The notes beneath the pieces were generated by a model, which did no database searches, was not told where the DNA came from, and was given only the letters and a program-made list of their open reading frames with translations. A program made the position numbers and the translations under genes. Below, piece by piece: positions 1-5,501 of a stretch of 5,501 nucleotides of DNA. This DNA comes from Bacteroidales bacterium (GTDB taxonomy: Bacteria > Bacteroidota > Bacteroidia > Bacteroidales > UBA932). The stretch lies in assembly GCA_009784635.1 (NCBI GenBank), contig WRBG01000130.1:1-5501 (forward strand). Direction: 5' to 3'. Position 1 is the first letter of the stretch; each line of letters begins with the position of its first letter.

Positions 1-816
1 CGTTTGGGCATCCGTTACAGCGACATTGTCCCGTTTTACCTCAATAAAATCAAAGAAAATCCAAAGTTCAAGCTGACCATGCTTCACTTTTTTATTAATA
101 CGGGGATGCGCGACAATGCCTACTATTGGAACGAACTCTCCAAATGCGTGAATGTATATTGCGACCTAAAGTTAGTGTGTCCCGACTTGGATTCGCTGAA
201 CATAGGCGGAGGATTTCCCGTAAAAAATTCCCTCGCTTTTGATTACGACTACGAGTATATCGCAGAAGAAATTATTGCCCAAATCAAGAGTATTTGCCAG
301 CAAAGAGGCGTTACCGAGCCACACATTTTTACCGAATTTGGCAGTTTTACCGTGGGAGAAAGCGGAGCCGTAATCTATCAGGTTTTGGGGAGCAAGCAGC
401 AAAACGACCGAGAACGCTGGTACATGATAGACAGTTCTTTTATGACGACCCTTCCGGATACTTGGGGCATCAAGCAACGATTTGTCTTATTGCCTGTAAA
501 TAAATGGAATGAACAATACAATCGGGTATTTTTGGGAGGACTTACCTGTGATTCTCAAGACTATTACAACGCCGAAGCCCATGCCAACGCAATTTTTCTG
601 CCCGTACTCGACACCGACGATGAACCGCTGTATATCGGCTTTTTTAACACGGGCGCCTACCAAGAATCCATTGCCGGTTATGGCGGCATCCAGCACTGCC
701 TGCTGCCCGCGCCCAAATTAGTGATTATAGACAGCGACGGCAAGGGAGAATACACCACCAAGCTCTTTAGCAAAGAGCAAACCTATAAATCCATGCTCAA
801 AATTTTGGGATATTAA
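1..816 (+). CDS. speA: Biosynthetic arginine decarboxylase, C-terminal part (5' end outside window)
   Basis: PLP-dependent fold-III decarboxylase that converts arginine to agmatine, the first step of the agmatine route to polyamines; cytoplasmic. The frame is open from base 1, so the TTG at 4 is an internal codon, not the start. About 271 residues are visible; members of this Bacteroidota family have about 460, so roughly 190 N-terminal residues, including the PLP-binding lysine, lie upstream. Visible motifs, counted from base 1: LHFFINTG near 28-35 (position of the usual HxHxGS segment), the phosphate-binding glycine loop LNIGGGFP near 66-73, EFGSFTVGESG near 112-122 (counterpart of the EPGR motif), the Cys-Asp active-site pair in GLTCDSQDYY near 180-189, and GAYQESIAGYGG near 218-229 with the PLP-contacting tyrosine. 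The protein ends in KSMLKILGY, as I recall for the family, so the 3' end is intact. Diaminopimelate or ornithine decarboxylase is less likely given the family-specific sequence. The usual partner agmatinase is not adjacent downstream. Confidence 0.93.
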   Translation, partial: RLGIRYSDIVPFYLNKIKENPKFKLTMLHFFINTGMRDNAYYWNELSKCVNVYCDLKLVCPDLDSLNIGGGFPVKNSLAFDYDYEYIAEEIIAQIKSICQQRGVTEPHIFTEFGSFTVGESGAVIYQVLGSKQQNDRERWYMIDSSFMTTLPDTWGIKQRFVLLPVNKWNEQYNRVFLGGLTCDSQDYYNAEAHANAIFLPVLDTDDEPLYIGFFNTGAYQESIAGYGGIQHCLLPAPKLVIIDSDGKGEYTTKLFSKEQTYKSMLKILGY

Positions 817-840
817 GAAACTGTTTAAAGTCCTGCCTCC

Positions 841-1569
841 ATGTTGTCTACATCCACCCGCAAGCTAATCCGCAGCCTAAGCGTAAAAAAATACAGAGAG
901 CAGGAAGGGCTTTTTATAGTCGAGGGGATAAAGATGGTGGAAGAAGCCATACGGTCGGACTATACGGTCAAGGCGATATATGCCCAAGACGCCTCACTTT
1001 TTCCGGACGCCGTCTTAGTCAGTCAAGAAGAAATGTCCGGCATCAGTCAATTGAAAACGCCTCCTCCGGCCTTGGCTGTACTGGAGGCAAAAAATGAGGA
1101 TACGGATTGCCATCTTCCGGAAAAAGGACAGCTATACCTTGGCTTGGACTCCATCCGCGACCCGGGCAATTTCGGCTCCATCATCCGCATTGCCGACTGG
1201 TTTGGCATTAAGGCGATTTATGCCTCTCCGGATTCGGTGGACCTGTATAACCCCAAGGTGGTTCAAGCCAGCATGGGCGCGCTCTTTAGGCTAAGAATTA
1301 TTTATACGGATTTGGGCGCATTACTGACGCAAACCGATGTCCCCGTATGGGGCACCCTGCTGGAAGGTGAATCAATTTATCAAACCGATGTAAGCGACAT
1401 GGGTATTATACTTATAGGTAACGAAGCCCATGGACTTTCTCCCCTTTTACGACAAAAAATGGACCGCGCGCTTTTTATCCCCCCCTACCCGCTCCATGCC
1501 TCCGGAGCCGAGTCCCTAAATGCAGCCATGGCTGCCGCTATTGTTTGTGCAACATTTAGGAGGGCTTAG
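841..1569 (+). CDS. TrmH/SpoU-family RNA 2'-O-ribose methyltransferase
   Basis: SAM-dependent methylation of a ribose 2'-OH in tRNA or rRNA; cytoplasmic. At 242 residues it has the family's usual length. Residues 1 to about 95 form the substrate-binding domain (KYREQEGLFIVEGIKMVEEA at 17-36 is typical). The SpoU catalytic domain with its trefoil knot follows: motif 1 at 103-122 with Asn110 and the catalytic Arg116, motif 2 ILIGNEAHGLSP at 190-201 with Glu195, and motif 3 at 213-234 ending in ESLNAAMAAAI with Asn227. Motif 3 seems a few residues longer than usual (PLHAS between IPPY and GAESLN). The ATG at 841 gives a complete N-terminus; no strong Shine-Dalgarno precedes it, which is normal in Bacteroidota. 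It lies 24 bases after the arginine decarboxylase stop with no visible terminator, so the two may be cotranscribed. Its stop overlaps that of the convergent oxidoreductase gene. The exact target nucleotide cannot be assigned, so no symbol is given. Confidence 0.92.
   Translation: MLSTSTRKLIRSLSVKKYREQEGLFIVEGIKMVEEAIRSDYTVKAIYAQDASLFPDAVLVSQEEMSGISQLKTPPPALAVLEAKNEDTDCHLPEKGQLYLGLDSIRDPGNFGSIIRIADWFGIKAIYASPDSVDLYNPKVVQASMGALFRLRIIYTDLGALLTQTDVPVWGTLLEGESIYQTDVSDMGIILIGNEAHGLSPLLRQKMDRALFIPPYPLHASGAESLNAAMAAAIVCATFRRA
1566..1569. other. Convergent stop-codon overlap
   Basis: The + strand methyltransferase ends with TAG at 1567-1569. The - strand oxidoreductase ends with TAA read from 1568 to 1566. 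The two convergent genes therefore share their last bases, and no intergenic space exists for a dedicated terminator. I see no obvious hairpin plus T-tract in the immediately flanking coding sequence, so transcripts from the two operons may overlap in antisense. Confidence 0.9.
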
Positions 1570-2579
1570 AAAAGATTTCCTGCATACATTTTGTCGGCAG
1601 GGTATTCAAGTCCGATTTGCCTCCGGATTTCATCCATCAATTCCATTACAGTCAAAGAATGTTCATGTGAATTGACCTTATGCTCCATGGTCTGTGTTTC
1701 TATAAGGTTGATAAATTCCCTAATCTCGTAGTAATAGTCGTTCCCGCAATGCGCTGCGGACAGGTCTTGCTGCGCCCCGTTCCTCGGCTTAAAAAATAAT
1801 TGCCGCGGAATATTAATCCGGTCTAAGATTAAACTTCCCTCCTCGCCCTGTATTTCTGCAAAAGCAGAAGAATTGGAGACTTTCGAATAAGATACCACGG
1901 CGTCCATCCCATCGTAGCCAAAAATGGCCGAGCCTGCCCCGTCCACTCCCGAAGGCAATATGAACCCGCTTGCCTGCACCGATTTGGGCTTTCCGAATAA
2001 TACAACCATAGGGTAGATGGTATACACGCCAATATCTACCAAAGCCCCGTTGGACAGTTCGTTCTTAAAGGTATTCTCTATAATGCCTTGTTTGAACCTG
2101 TCGTACTTGGAAGAATACTGGCAAAAGGATGCAAAATATTTTCTAAGTGTTCCGATTTTTGGAAGATGATTGATGAGCGCCAAAAAATTAGGATTTAAGG
2201 TTGCCACCATGGCTTCCATAAATACTGCGCGGTACTTTTGGGACGCTTCTATCAATTGTCTTGCTTCGTAAGCGTTAGAACACAGCGGCTTTTCGCAAAG
2301 TACGTGGATACCTTTTTTTAGAAAGTACATTGCCTGCTCTTTATGCAAAGCGTTTGGAGAGGCAATATATACCGCATCTATACATGCCGACATAGCCTCA
2401 AAATCGGTAAACACACCGGAGACTCCATACTTGCCGGCAAAAATTTTTGCCCCTTCCATGCTTCGGGAATATACGGCGGCAAGTTCAAACCTTGCATCCA
2501 AAGCAGCTCCCTCCAACACTTGGCCGGTAATCTTTCCGGTGCCTATTACTCCAAATTTTATGTTCGTCTTACCTCCCAT
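1566..2579 (-). CDS. Gfo/Idh/MocA-family NAD(P)-dependent oxidoreductase (dihydrodiol-dehydrogenase-like branch)
   Basis: Cytoplasmic dehydrogenase of 337 residues, the normal family size, oxidising or reducing a sugar, cyclitol or diol; the substrate is unknown. The Rossmann domain covers about residues 7-125, with the nucleotide loop VIGTGKIT at 11-18, the strand-end segment YIASPNALH at 71-79 and the hallmark CEKP at 95-98, whose Lys97 is the proposed catalytic residue. The C-terminal alpha/beta domain contains GALVDIGVYTIYP at 178-190. Here Asp182 and Tyr186 occupy the positions that are Asp and His in most of the superfamily; tyrosine is what I recall for dimeric dihydrodiol dehydrogenase, hence the branch call. 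The ATG at 2579 lies inside the last codons of the upstream M81 frame (11-base overlap), suggesting translational coupling. A GGAGGT sits immediately after the ATG rather than before it, so the start is slightly uncertain; beginning at the ATA codon of Ile7 would also leave a normal family N-terminus. It is last in the leftward operon. Confidence 0.92.
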   Translation of the reverse strand: MGGKTNIKFGVIGTGKITGQVLEGAALDARFELAAVYSRSMEGAKIFAGKYGVSGVFTDFEAMSACIDAVYIASPNALHKEQAMYFLKKGIHVLCEKPLCSNAYEARQLIEASQKYRAVFMEAMVATLNPNFLALINHLPKIGTLRKYFASFCQYSSKYDRFKQGIIENTFKNELSNGALVDIGVYTIYPMVVLFGKPKSVQASGFILPSGVDGAGSAIFGYDGMDAVVSYSKVSNSSAFAEIQGEEGSLILDRINIPRQLFFKPRNGAQQDLSAAHCGNDYYYEIREFINLIETQTMEHKVNSHEHSLTVMELMDEIRRQIGLEYPADKMYAGNLF

Positions 2580-4110
2580 ACAGGTGTTTGGCCGAAGGAA
2601 AAAATACTAGGTTGAGTTCCGGGTCGGGCATATCGGGGTCGAGGGGAAACATGGGTCTGATGATTCGTTTGTATGGAAGATGTAACAAATCTTGGTCCAC
2701 GCCTCCGCGGGTATGTGCCATTACCCAGTCGGCTTGCATATTATACCACGTTGGCACTAAATAACCCTGTTTTACCATCACAATATCCGCTTCGCGGGGA
2801 TTTAGTCCTATATTCGTCATTTGCTGCTCTTGTTGAAACGATTGGGAGGTCATCGTTACAATAACCTGAATGCTTCCCGCTTTGATAACGGCACGGTCTG
2901 CGCCGGTAAACATCACCGTACCCGACAACAGCACGGGGCCTTCATGGATATTGTCTACCATGGCCCCCACCATAGCCTCGACCCGATTGCCCACGCCGGC
3001 TTTTTGCGCCGCGGCAATCATCTCGGGTCCGGGGATAGAGGCATAAATCAAGTTTTTTCCGTTTGCCGTCTGAAATTCGGGACGCCGGAGCAAACGGGCT
3101 AAGGTCCACGTTACCTGCCCCGAACCGCCGCCGGATGGATTATCGCCCATATCGCTGATAAAGAAAGGTTTTTTGTTGCTGGCAAGGGCGATATCAAGAC
3201 ATTCGTCAAGTGAATAGGTAGGCGCTTCAAAATCGAATTGATGGCGGACATCCCAAAATTTTTGGGCAAGCATCTTTGCGCCCCTGCCTACCTGCTCCTT
3301 GTCATCGCCCACCACCATGACCACGCCATGGTTGCGCCGCTCGTCTGCCCATGCGTATCCAATCCAAATACCTGCGTCAAGCACGCCCGGAAAGGCTTCT
3401 ACCTCCGGAACCAGCGCATAGAGTGATTTGGCGGGTTCGACACGGGTGCTGGTCAGTTCGCCGGGGAGCAAAATAGGAACGGCTACCCAAGCTTTGTAAG
3501 CCGGACGCCCCTTGCCGGAGCTGAGGCGGTCAAGAAGATTGACCACCCCGCGGCGGGTAGATATATAGGCATCATCATGAGGAGCAGTACGGTAGGTAGT
3601 AATCAAGTCGGAATACACGGCTATACGCCACGAAACATTGCCGTGAAGGTCCATGGTGGTGGAAACAAGCGCGTCGTTTCCAATAACCCCGCGAATCCTT
3701 TCTAAAAAATCGCCTTCCGGGTCGTCAAGTCCTTGAACGCTGCAAGCTCCATGTATATAAAACCAAAAAGCATCGTATGGCATGTTTTCCTTAATCGTCT
3801 CTATGGCCTTGTTTACCGCTGTTTCGTACGCTTCGCGGCTAACTAATCCCGAACCTCCGGATGCCCTTAAAGCGGGAAGCCATACGGCAGCCTTGCCCAT
3901 GGTGGAATCGGGATGCAGGAAGCGGGCGCTATGCATAATTTCTTGACCTTCGGATATACGGAGGCTATGGTTAACGAGCGGATGAAAAGTGCTGTTTTCA
4001 ATCGCGATACCGGCAATGCCAATACGCGGGAGAGCTTTTTGCTGTGCGCTCGCCTCATTGCCGAACCATCCTGCCAACAGGCAGCACAGCACGAGCAAAG
4101 GACGCGAAAT
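2569..4110 (-). other. M81-family (MlrC/microcystinase C-like) metallopeptidase portion, probably secreted
   Basis: M81 enzymes are Zn-dependent hydrolases named after MlrC, which cleaves linearised microcystin; most homologues have unknown substrates. In fusion numbering, IAGIAIENSTFHP at 275-287 is the counterpart of the family's HETNTF segment with Glu281. IHGACSVQGLDDPEGD at 362-377 contains His363, and TTMDLHGNVS at 394-403 supplies the Asp397-x-His399 metal ligands. YRTAPHDDAY at 416-425 supplies the candidate third ligand His421. SDMGDNPSGGGSG at 562-574 marks the start of the MlrC C-terminal region, and GGVDQDLLHLPYKRIIRPMFPLD at 712-734 is the usual tail. About 490 mature residues, a normal length. 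The sequence resembles exported Bacteroidota M81 proteins. The front end reads as a signal peptide but no ATG is present there. Possible internal starts are ATT at 4110, TTG at 4134 or TTG at 4098. Microcystin as the substrate should not be assumed. Confidence 0.87.
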
Positions 4111-4839
4111 CCTCTGCCTTACCGCCTCAAACAAAACCGCTGCGGCAGCGGCAGACACGTTGAGCGAGGATATTTTGCCCTGCATGGGAATAAAAGTCTG
4201 ATGGTCGCACAAAGCCAACACCGGAGGAGAAATTCCGGTATCTTCGGCTCCAAGCACTATGGCGGCAGGGCCGCGCATGTCGGTATCGAATATAGAAACC
4301 GGAGCCTTTTCCGCCGTACTTATCAGAGAGAATCCGCTCTCCTTTAAATAATACAATGCCATTCTCAGATTGGGCACACGCGACACCGGAACACGCAGCA
4401 GAGCGCCGGCAGAACTTTTTACCGCATCGGCATTGAGGGCGGCTCCTCCTTTGGCAGGCAGAATGATGAGCGACACTCCGGCGCACTCGGCTGTGCGGGC
4501 AACGGCCCCCAAGTTACGTACATCGGTTACTCCGTCCAAGAGCAGCACCATGGGGTGAGGATTGGCGGCTAAAGCAGCTTCAACGCCTTCTTCTAAAGAG
4601 ATATAAGCAATTTGAGCCATATAGGCAACAACACCCTGATGACGTCCGGCAACCGTTCTGTCCAATTTTTCCATCGGTACGTATTGAACCGGAATGTGCT
4701 GTTCCCGACATAATTGCACTATTTTATCAATGTTAATACCATCTATGCCTTTCTTTAGCATGATTTTCTCTATTTTTTTGCCCAAAGCCAATGCTTCGAG
4801 TACCGCATGTATGCCAAAAATGAGGTGGGTGGATTCCAT
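2569..4839 (-). CDS. rlmB: In-frame fusion: RlmB-like 23S rRNA 2'-O-methyltransferase + signal-peptide-bearing M81 (MlrC-type) metallopeptidase
   Basis: A single uninterrupted 756-codon frame encodes two proteins that are normally separate. Residues 1-243 are a complete SpoU/RlmB-type rRNA methylase. Residues 244-265 look like a secretory signal peptide, and residues from about 270 to 756 are a complete M81 family metallopeptidase (DUF1485 plus MlrC C-terminal domain). Each half has its family's normal length and intact motifs, and neither is frameshifted. The gene starts with ATG 3 bases after the stop of the ABC-F gene and overlaps the oxidoreductase start by 11 bases, so it is the middle gene of a tight operon. 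A functional two-domain protein is hard to rationalise, because rRNA methylation is cytoplasmic whereas the second half carries export features. I infer that two adjacent genes either became joined by a tiny deletion, appear joined through a base-calling error, or are still translated separately from an internal non-ATG start. The symbol applies only to the first 243 codons. The two halves are also listed separately. Confidence 0.85.
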   Translation of the reverse strand: MESTHLIFGIHAVLEALALGKKIEKIMLKKGIDGINIDKIVQLCREQHIPVQYVPMEKLDRTVAGRHQGVVAYMAQIAYISLEEGVEAALAANPHPMVLLLDGVTDVRNLGAVARTAECAGVSLIILPAKGGAALNADAVKSSAGALLRVPVSRVPNLRMALYYLKESGFSLISTAEKAPVSIFDTDMRGPAAIVLGAEDTGISPPVLALCDHQTFIPMQGKISSLNVSAAAAAVLFEAVRQRISRPLLVLCCLLAGWFGNEASAQQKALPRIGIAGIAIENSTFHPLVNHSLRISEGQEIMHSARFLHPDSTMGKAAVWLPALRASGGSGLVSREAYETAVNKAIETIKENMPYDAFWFYIHGACSVQGLDDPEGDFLERIRGVIGNDALVSTTMDLHGNVSWRIAVYSDLITTYRTAPHDDAYISTRRGVVNLLDRLSSGKGRPAYKAWVAVPILLPGELTSTRVEPAKSLYALVPEVEAFPGVLDAGIWIGYAWADERRNHGVVMVVGDDKEQVGRGAKMLAQKFWDVRHQFDFEAPTYSLDECLDIALASNKKPFFISDMGDNPSGGGSGQVTWTLARLLRRPEFQTANGKNLIYASIPGPEMIAAAQKAGVGNRVEAMVGAMVDNIHEGPVLLSGTVMFTGADRAVIKAGSIQVIVTMTSQSFQQEQQMTNIGLNPREADIVMVKQGYLVPTWYNMQADWVMAHTRGGVDQDLLHLPYKRIIRPMFPLDPDMPDPELNLVFFPSAKHLYGR
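4045..4110 (-). other. Embedded signal peptide at the start of the M81 portion
   Basis: Fusion residues 244-265 have the three-part form of a Sec signal peptide: a short n-region with arginine (ISRP), a hydrophobic core LLVLCCLLAGWF (248-259), and a polar c-region NEASA ending in an Ala-x-Ala type I cleavage site before QQKALPRIGI. A lipoprotein reading is less likely, because the residues before the core cysteines do not form a good lipobox and an Ala-x-Ala site lies downstream. It begins exactly after the natural end of the RlmB portion. In the fused polypeptide it would sit about 245 residues from the N-terminus, where it could act only as an internal transmembrane segment. Confidence 0.75.
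4111..4839 (-). other. rlmB: RlmB-like 23S rRNA (guanosine-2'-O)-methyltransferase portion of the fused frame
   Basis: SAM-dependent SpoU methylase; in E. coli, RlmB methylates a guanosine ribose in domain V of 23S rRNA. The substrate-binding domain covers about residues 4-78 (FGIHAVLEAL at 8-17, RHQGVVAY at 66-73). The catalytic domain follows: motif 1 LLDGVTDVRNLGAVARTA at 100-117 with Asn109 and Arg115, the segment NADAVKSSAGAL at 136-147, motif 2 IVLGAEDTGISP at 194-205 with Glu199, and motif 3 IPMQGKISSLNVSAAAA at 217-233 with Asn227. It ends in LFEAVRQR at 236-243, which is where RlmB proteins of Bacteroidota normally stop, so this part is complete. It resembles RlmB more closely than the methylase at 841-1569 does; the two are diverged paralogues. 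Lying directly after an ABC-F gene is consistent with a ribosome-related role. Family assignment is firm; the exact modified base is inferred from the family. Confidence 0.88.
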
Positions 4840-4842
4840 AAT

Positions 4843-5501
4843 TTAAGGTTGAGTGGTTAATAAATAACTATCTAATGCTTCGTGTGCTTGTTCCCAAGTT
4901 GCAATCGCCTGCTCCATCGCCTTTTTATCGGCGTCGTAGGCGCGACACAGTTCGGGGGTGCAGTTGGCGGCGTCGGCAATCATCAGCCGGTCTTTTTCTG
5001 CCATCTGCGCTTCGAGCTTTGCCACAGCTTCTTCTGCCCTTTCGAGTTCATTGCGCAACTTACGAAGTTTTTTTTCCTGCTCTTTCTTTTCTTGATAACT
5101 TAGGGCAGCATCCGTGTCGGCTTTTAACTTCTCTTTGGGCTCTTTTTCGGACGCCCGCTCTAATTCTCTCAGATTTTCTAACTTTCTGCGATAGAGGAAA
5201 TCTTTGATGCCTCCCAGATGTTCTTTGACCTTTCCGTCCCTAAATTCGTACACTTTGCCGACCAAGCCGTCTAAGAAATCTCGGTCGTGCGACACCACAA
5301 TCATGGCGCCGTCGTAGTTCATCAAAGCTTTTTTGAGTACCTCTTTGGATTTAATATCCATATGGTTGGTCGGCTCGTCCAAAGCAAGGAGGTTGTAGGG
5401 ATGGAGCATCAGTTTAGCCATAGCCAAACGCGCCCGCTCTCCCCCGCTCAATACCGACACTTTTTTATCAATATCCTCTCCCTTAAAAAGAAAAGCGCCT
5501 A
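4843..5501 (-). CDS. ABC-F family ATPase, C-terminal part (5' end outside window)
   Basis: Soluble tandem-ATPase protein of the ABC-F group, which binds ribosomes and aids translation or protects against ribosome-targeting antibiotics; it is not a transporter. The frame is open to the right edge (first full codon at 5499). The GTG at 5460 is an internal valine, because the preceding codons read GAFLFKGEDIDKKV, normal family sequence. About 218 residues are visible, all from the second ATP-binding domain onward: signature LSGGE near 17-21, Walker B LLALDEPTNHMD near 37-48 with the ABC-F-typical EPTNHMD, and the switch histidine in VVSHDRDFLD near residue 71. The segment EFRDGKVKEHLGGIKDFLYRRK follows, then a Lys/Glu-rich linker and a coiled-coil C-terminal extension (about 133-172). 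That extension favours a Uup/YdiF/YheS-like member over EttA. The first ATPase domain and the interdomain linker lie outside the window, so the subfamily cannot be settled. It is first of the visible leftward operon, 3 bases before the rlmB start. Confidence 0.93.
   Translation of the reverse strand, partial: GAFLFKGEDIDKKVSVLSGGERARLAMAKLMLHPYNLLALDEPTNHMDIKSKEVLKKALMNYDGAMIVVSHDRDFLDGLVGKVYEFRDGKVKEHLGGIKDFLYRRKLENLRELERASEKEPKEKLKADTDAALSYQEKKEQEKKLRKLRNELERAEEAVAKLEAQMAEKDRLMIADAANCTPELCRAYDADKKAMEQAIATWEQAHEALDSYLLTTQP

Noticed and set aside
4..6. TTG as the start of the first + strand gene
   Set aside because: The frame is open to base 1, and the preceding codon plus LGIRYSDI match mid-protein arginine decarboxylase sequence; the gene continues off the left edge.
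172..477. 101-codon open frame on the - strand inside the arginine decarboxylase
   Set aside because: Low-complexity shadow of a conserved gene, with no independent start context or family resemblance.
817..840. Promoter or terminator between the arginine decarboxylase and TrmH genes
   Set aside because: Only 24 bases, without a hairpin, a T-tract or the Bacteroidota TTTG / TAnnTTTG promoter pair.
2569..4110. Microcystin-degradation gene cluster (mlr)
   Set aside because: No mlrA, mlrB or mlrD is nearby, and M81 homologues are widespread with unknown substrates, so only the family name is supported.
3913..4347. 144-codon open frame on the + strand opposite the RlmB-M81 junction
   Set aside because: Its translation has no recognisable domain, and it lies antisense to strongly conserved family motifs; it is a shadow frame.
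4127..4486. 119-codon - strand frame overlapping the RlmB portion in another frame
   Set aside because: Arg/Cys/Ser-rich translation typical of an off-frame reading of the methylase gene, which has all its motifs in the main frame.
5068..5075. Run of eight T (A8 on the coding strand) in the ABC-F coiled coil as a programmed frameshift site
   Set aside because: It simply encodes Lys-Lys in a Lys/Glu-rich coiled coil; the frame is intact on both sides and nothing meaningful is encoded in the alternative frames.
5458..5460. GTG as the start of the ABC-F gene
   Set aside because: Upstream codons to the window edge encode GAFLFKGEDIDKK, conserved ABC-F sequence just before the signature motif, so the start lies outside the window.

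Overview
The window looks like an ordinary chromosomal segment of a member of the Bacteroidota (GC close to 50% by eye). The arginine decarboxylase fragment is of the roughly 460-residue type I associate with Flavobacteriia, Cytophagia and Saprospiria-like lineages. The RlmB-like methylase and the ABC-F C-terminus also read like Bacteroidota proteins, and start codons mostly lack a clear Shine-Dalgarno sequence. This placement rests on remembered family resemblance, not on a search. No RNA gene, CRISPR array, insertion sequence or phage gene is visible.

Layout. On the + strand, the 3' part of an arginine decarboxylase gene (1-816, start off the left edge) is followed after 24 bases by a complete SpoU/TrmH-family RNA 2'-O-methyltransferase gene (841-1569). 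On the - strand, reading from the right edge leftwards, come the 3' part of an ABC-F ATPase gene (5501-4843), a 756-codon frame encoding an RlmB-like rRNA methylase joined in frame to a signal-peptide-bearing M81/MlrC-type metallopeptidase (4839-2569), and a Gfo/Idh/MocA oxidoreductase (2579-1566). The three - strand genes are separated by 3 bases and by an 11-base overlap, so they look like one transcription unit. The two units converge, and their stop codons overlap at 1566-1569. The window is almost completely coding; the longest gap is 24 bases.

How the genes relate. The ABC-F protein and the RlmB-like methylase both act on ribosomes, and a second SpoU methylase lies on the opposite strand. 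The M81 enzyme would act in the periplasm or outside the cell, and the oxidoreductase is a cytoplasmic NAD(P)-dependent sugar or diol enzyme; their substrates cannot be read from the sequence.

The most notable observation is the RlmB-M81 join. The methylase runs to its natural C-terminus (residue 243), and the next residue begins what looks like the signal peptide of a secreted enzyme. A cytoplasmic rRNA methylase and an exported hydrolase make little sense as one polypeptide. Restoring two bases (AT) at the junction would recreate an ATGA stop/start overlap. This suggests a recent 2-bp deletion, a sequencing error, or an unrecognised internal start. I see no convincing new multi-gene system here.
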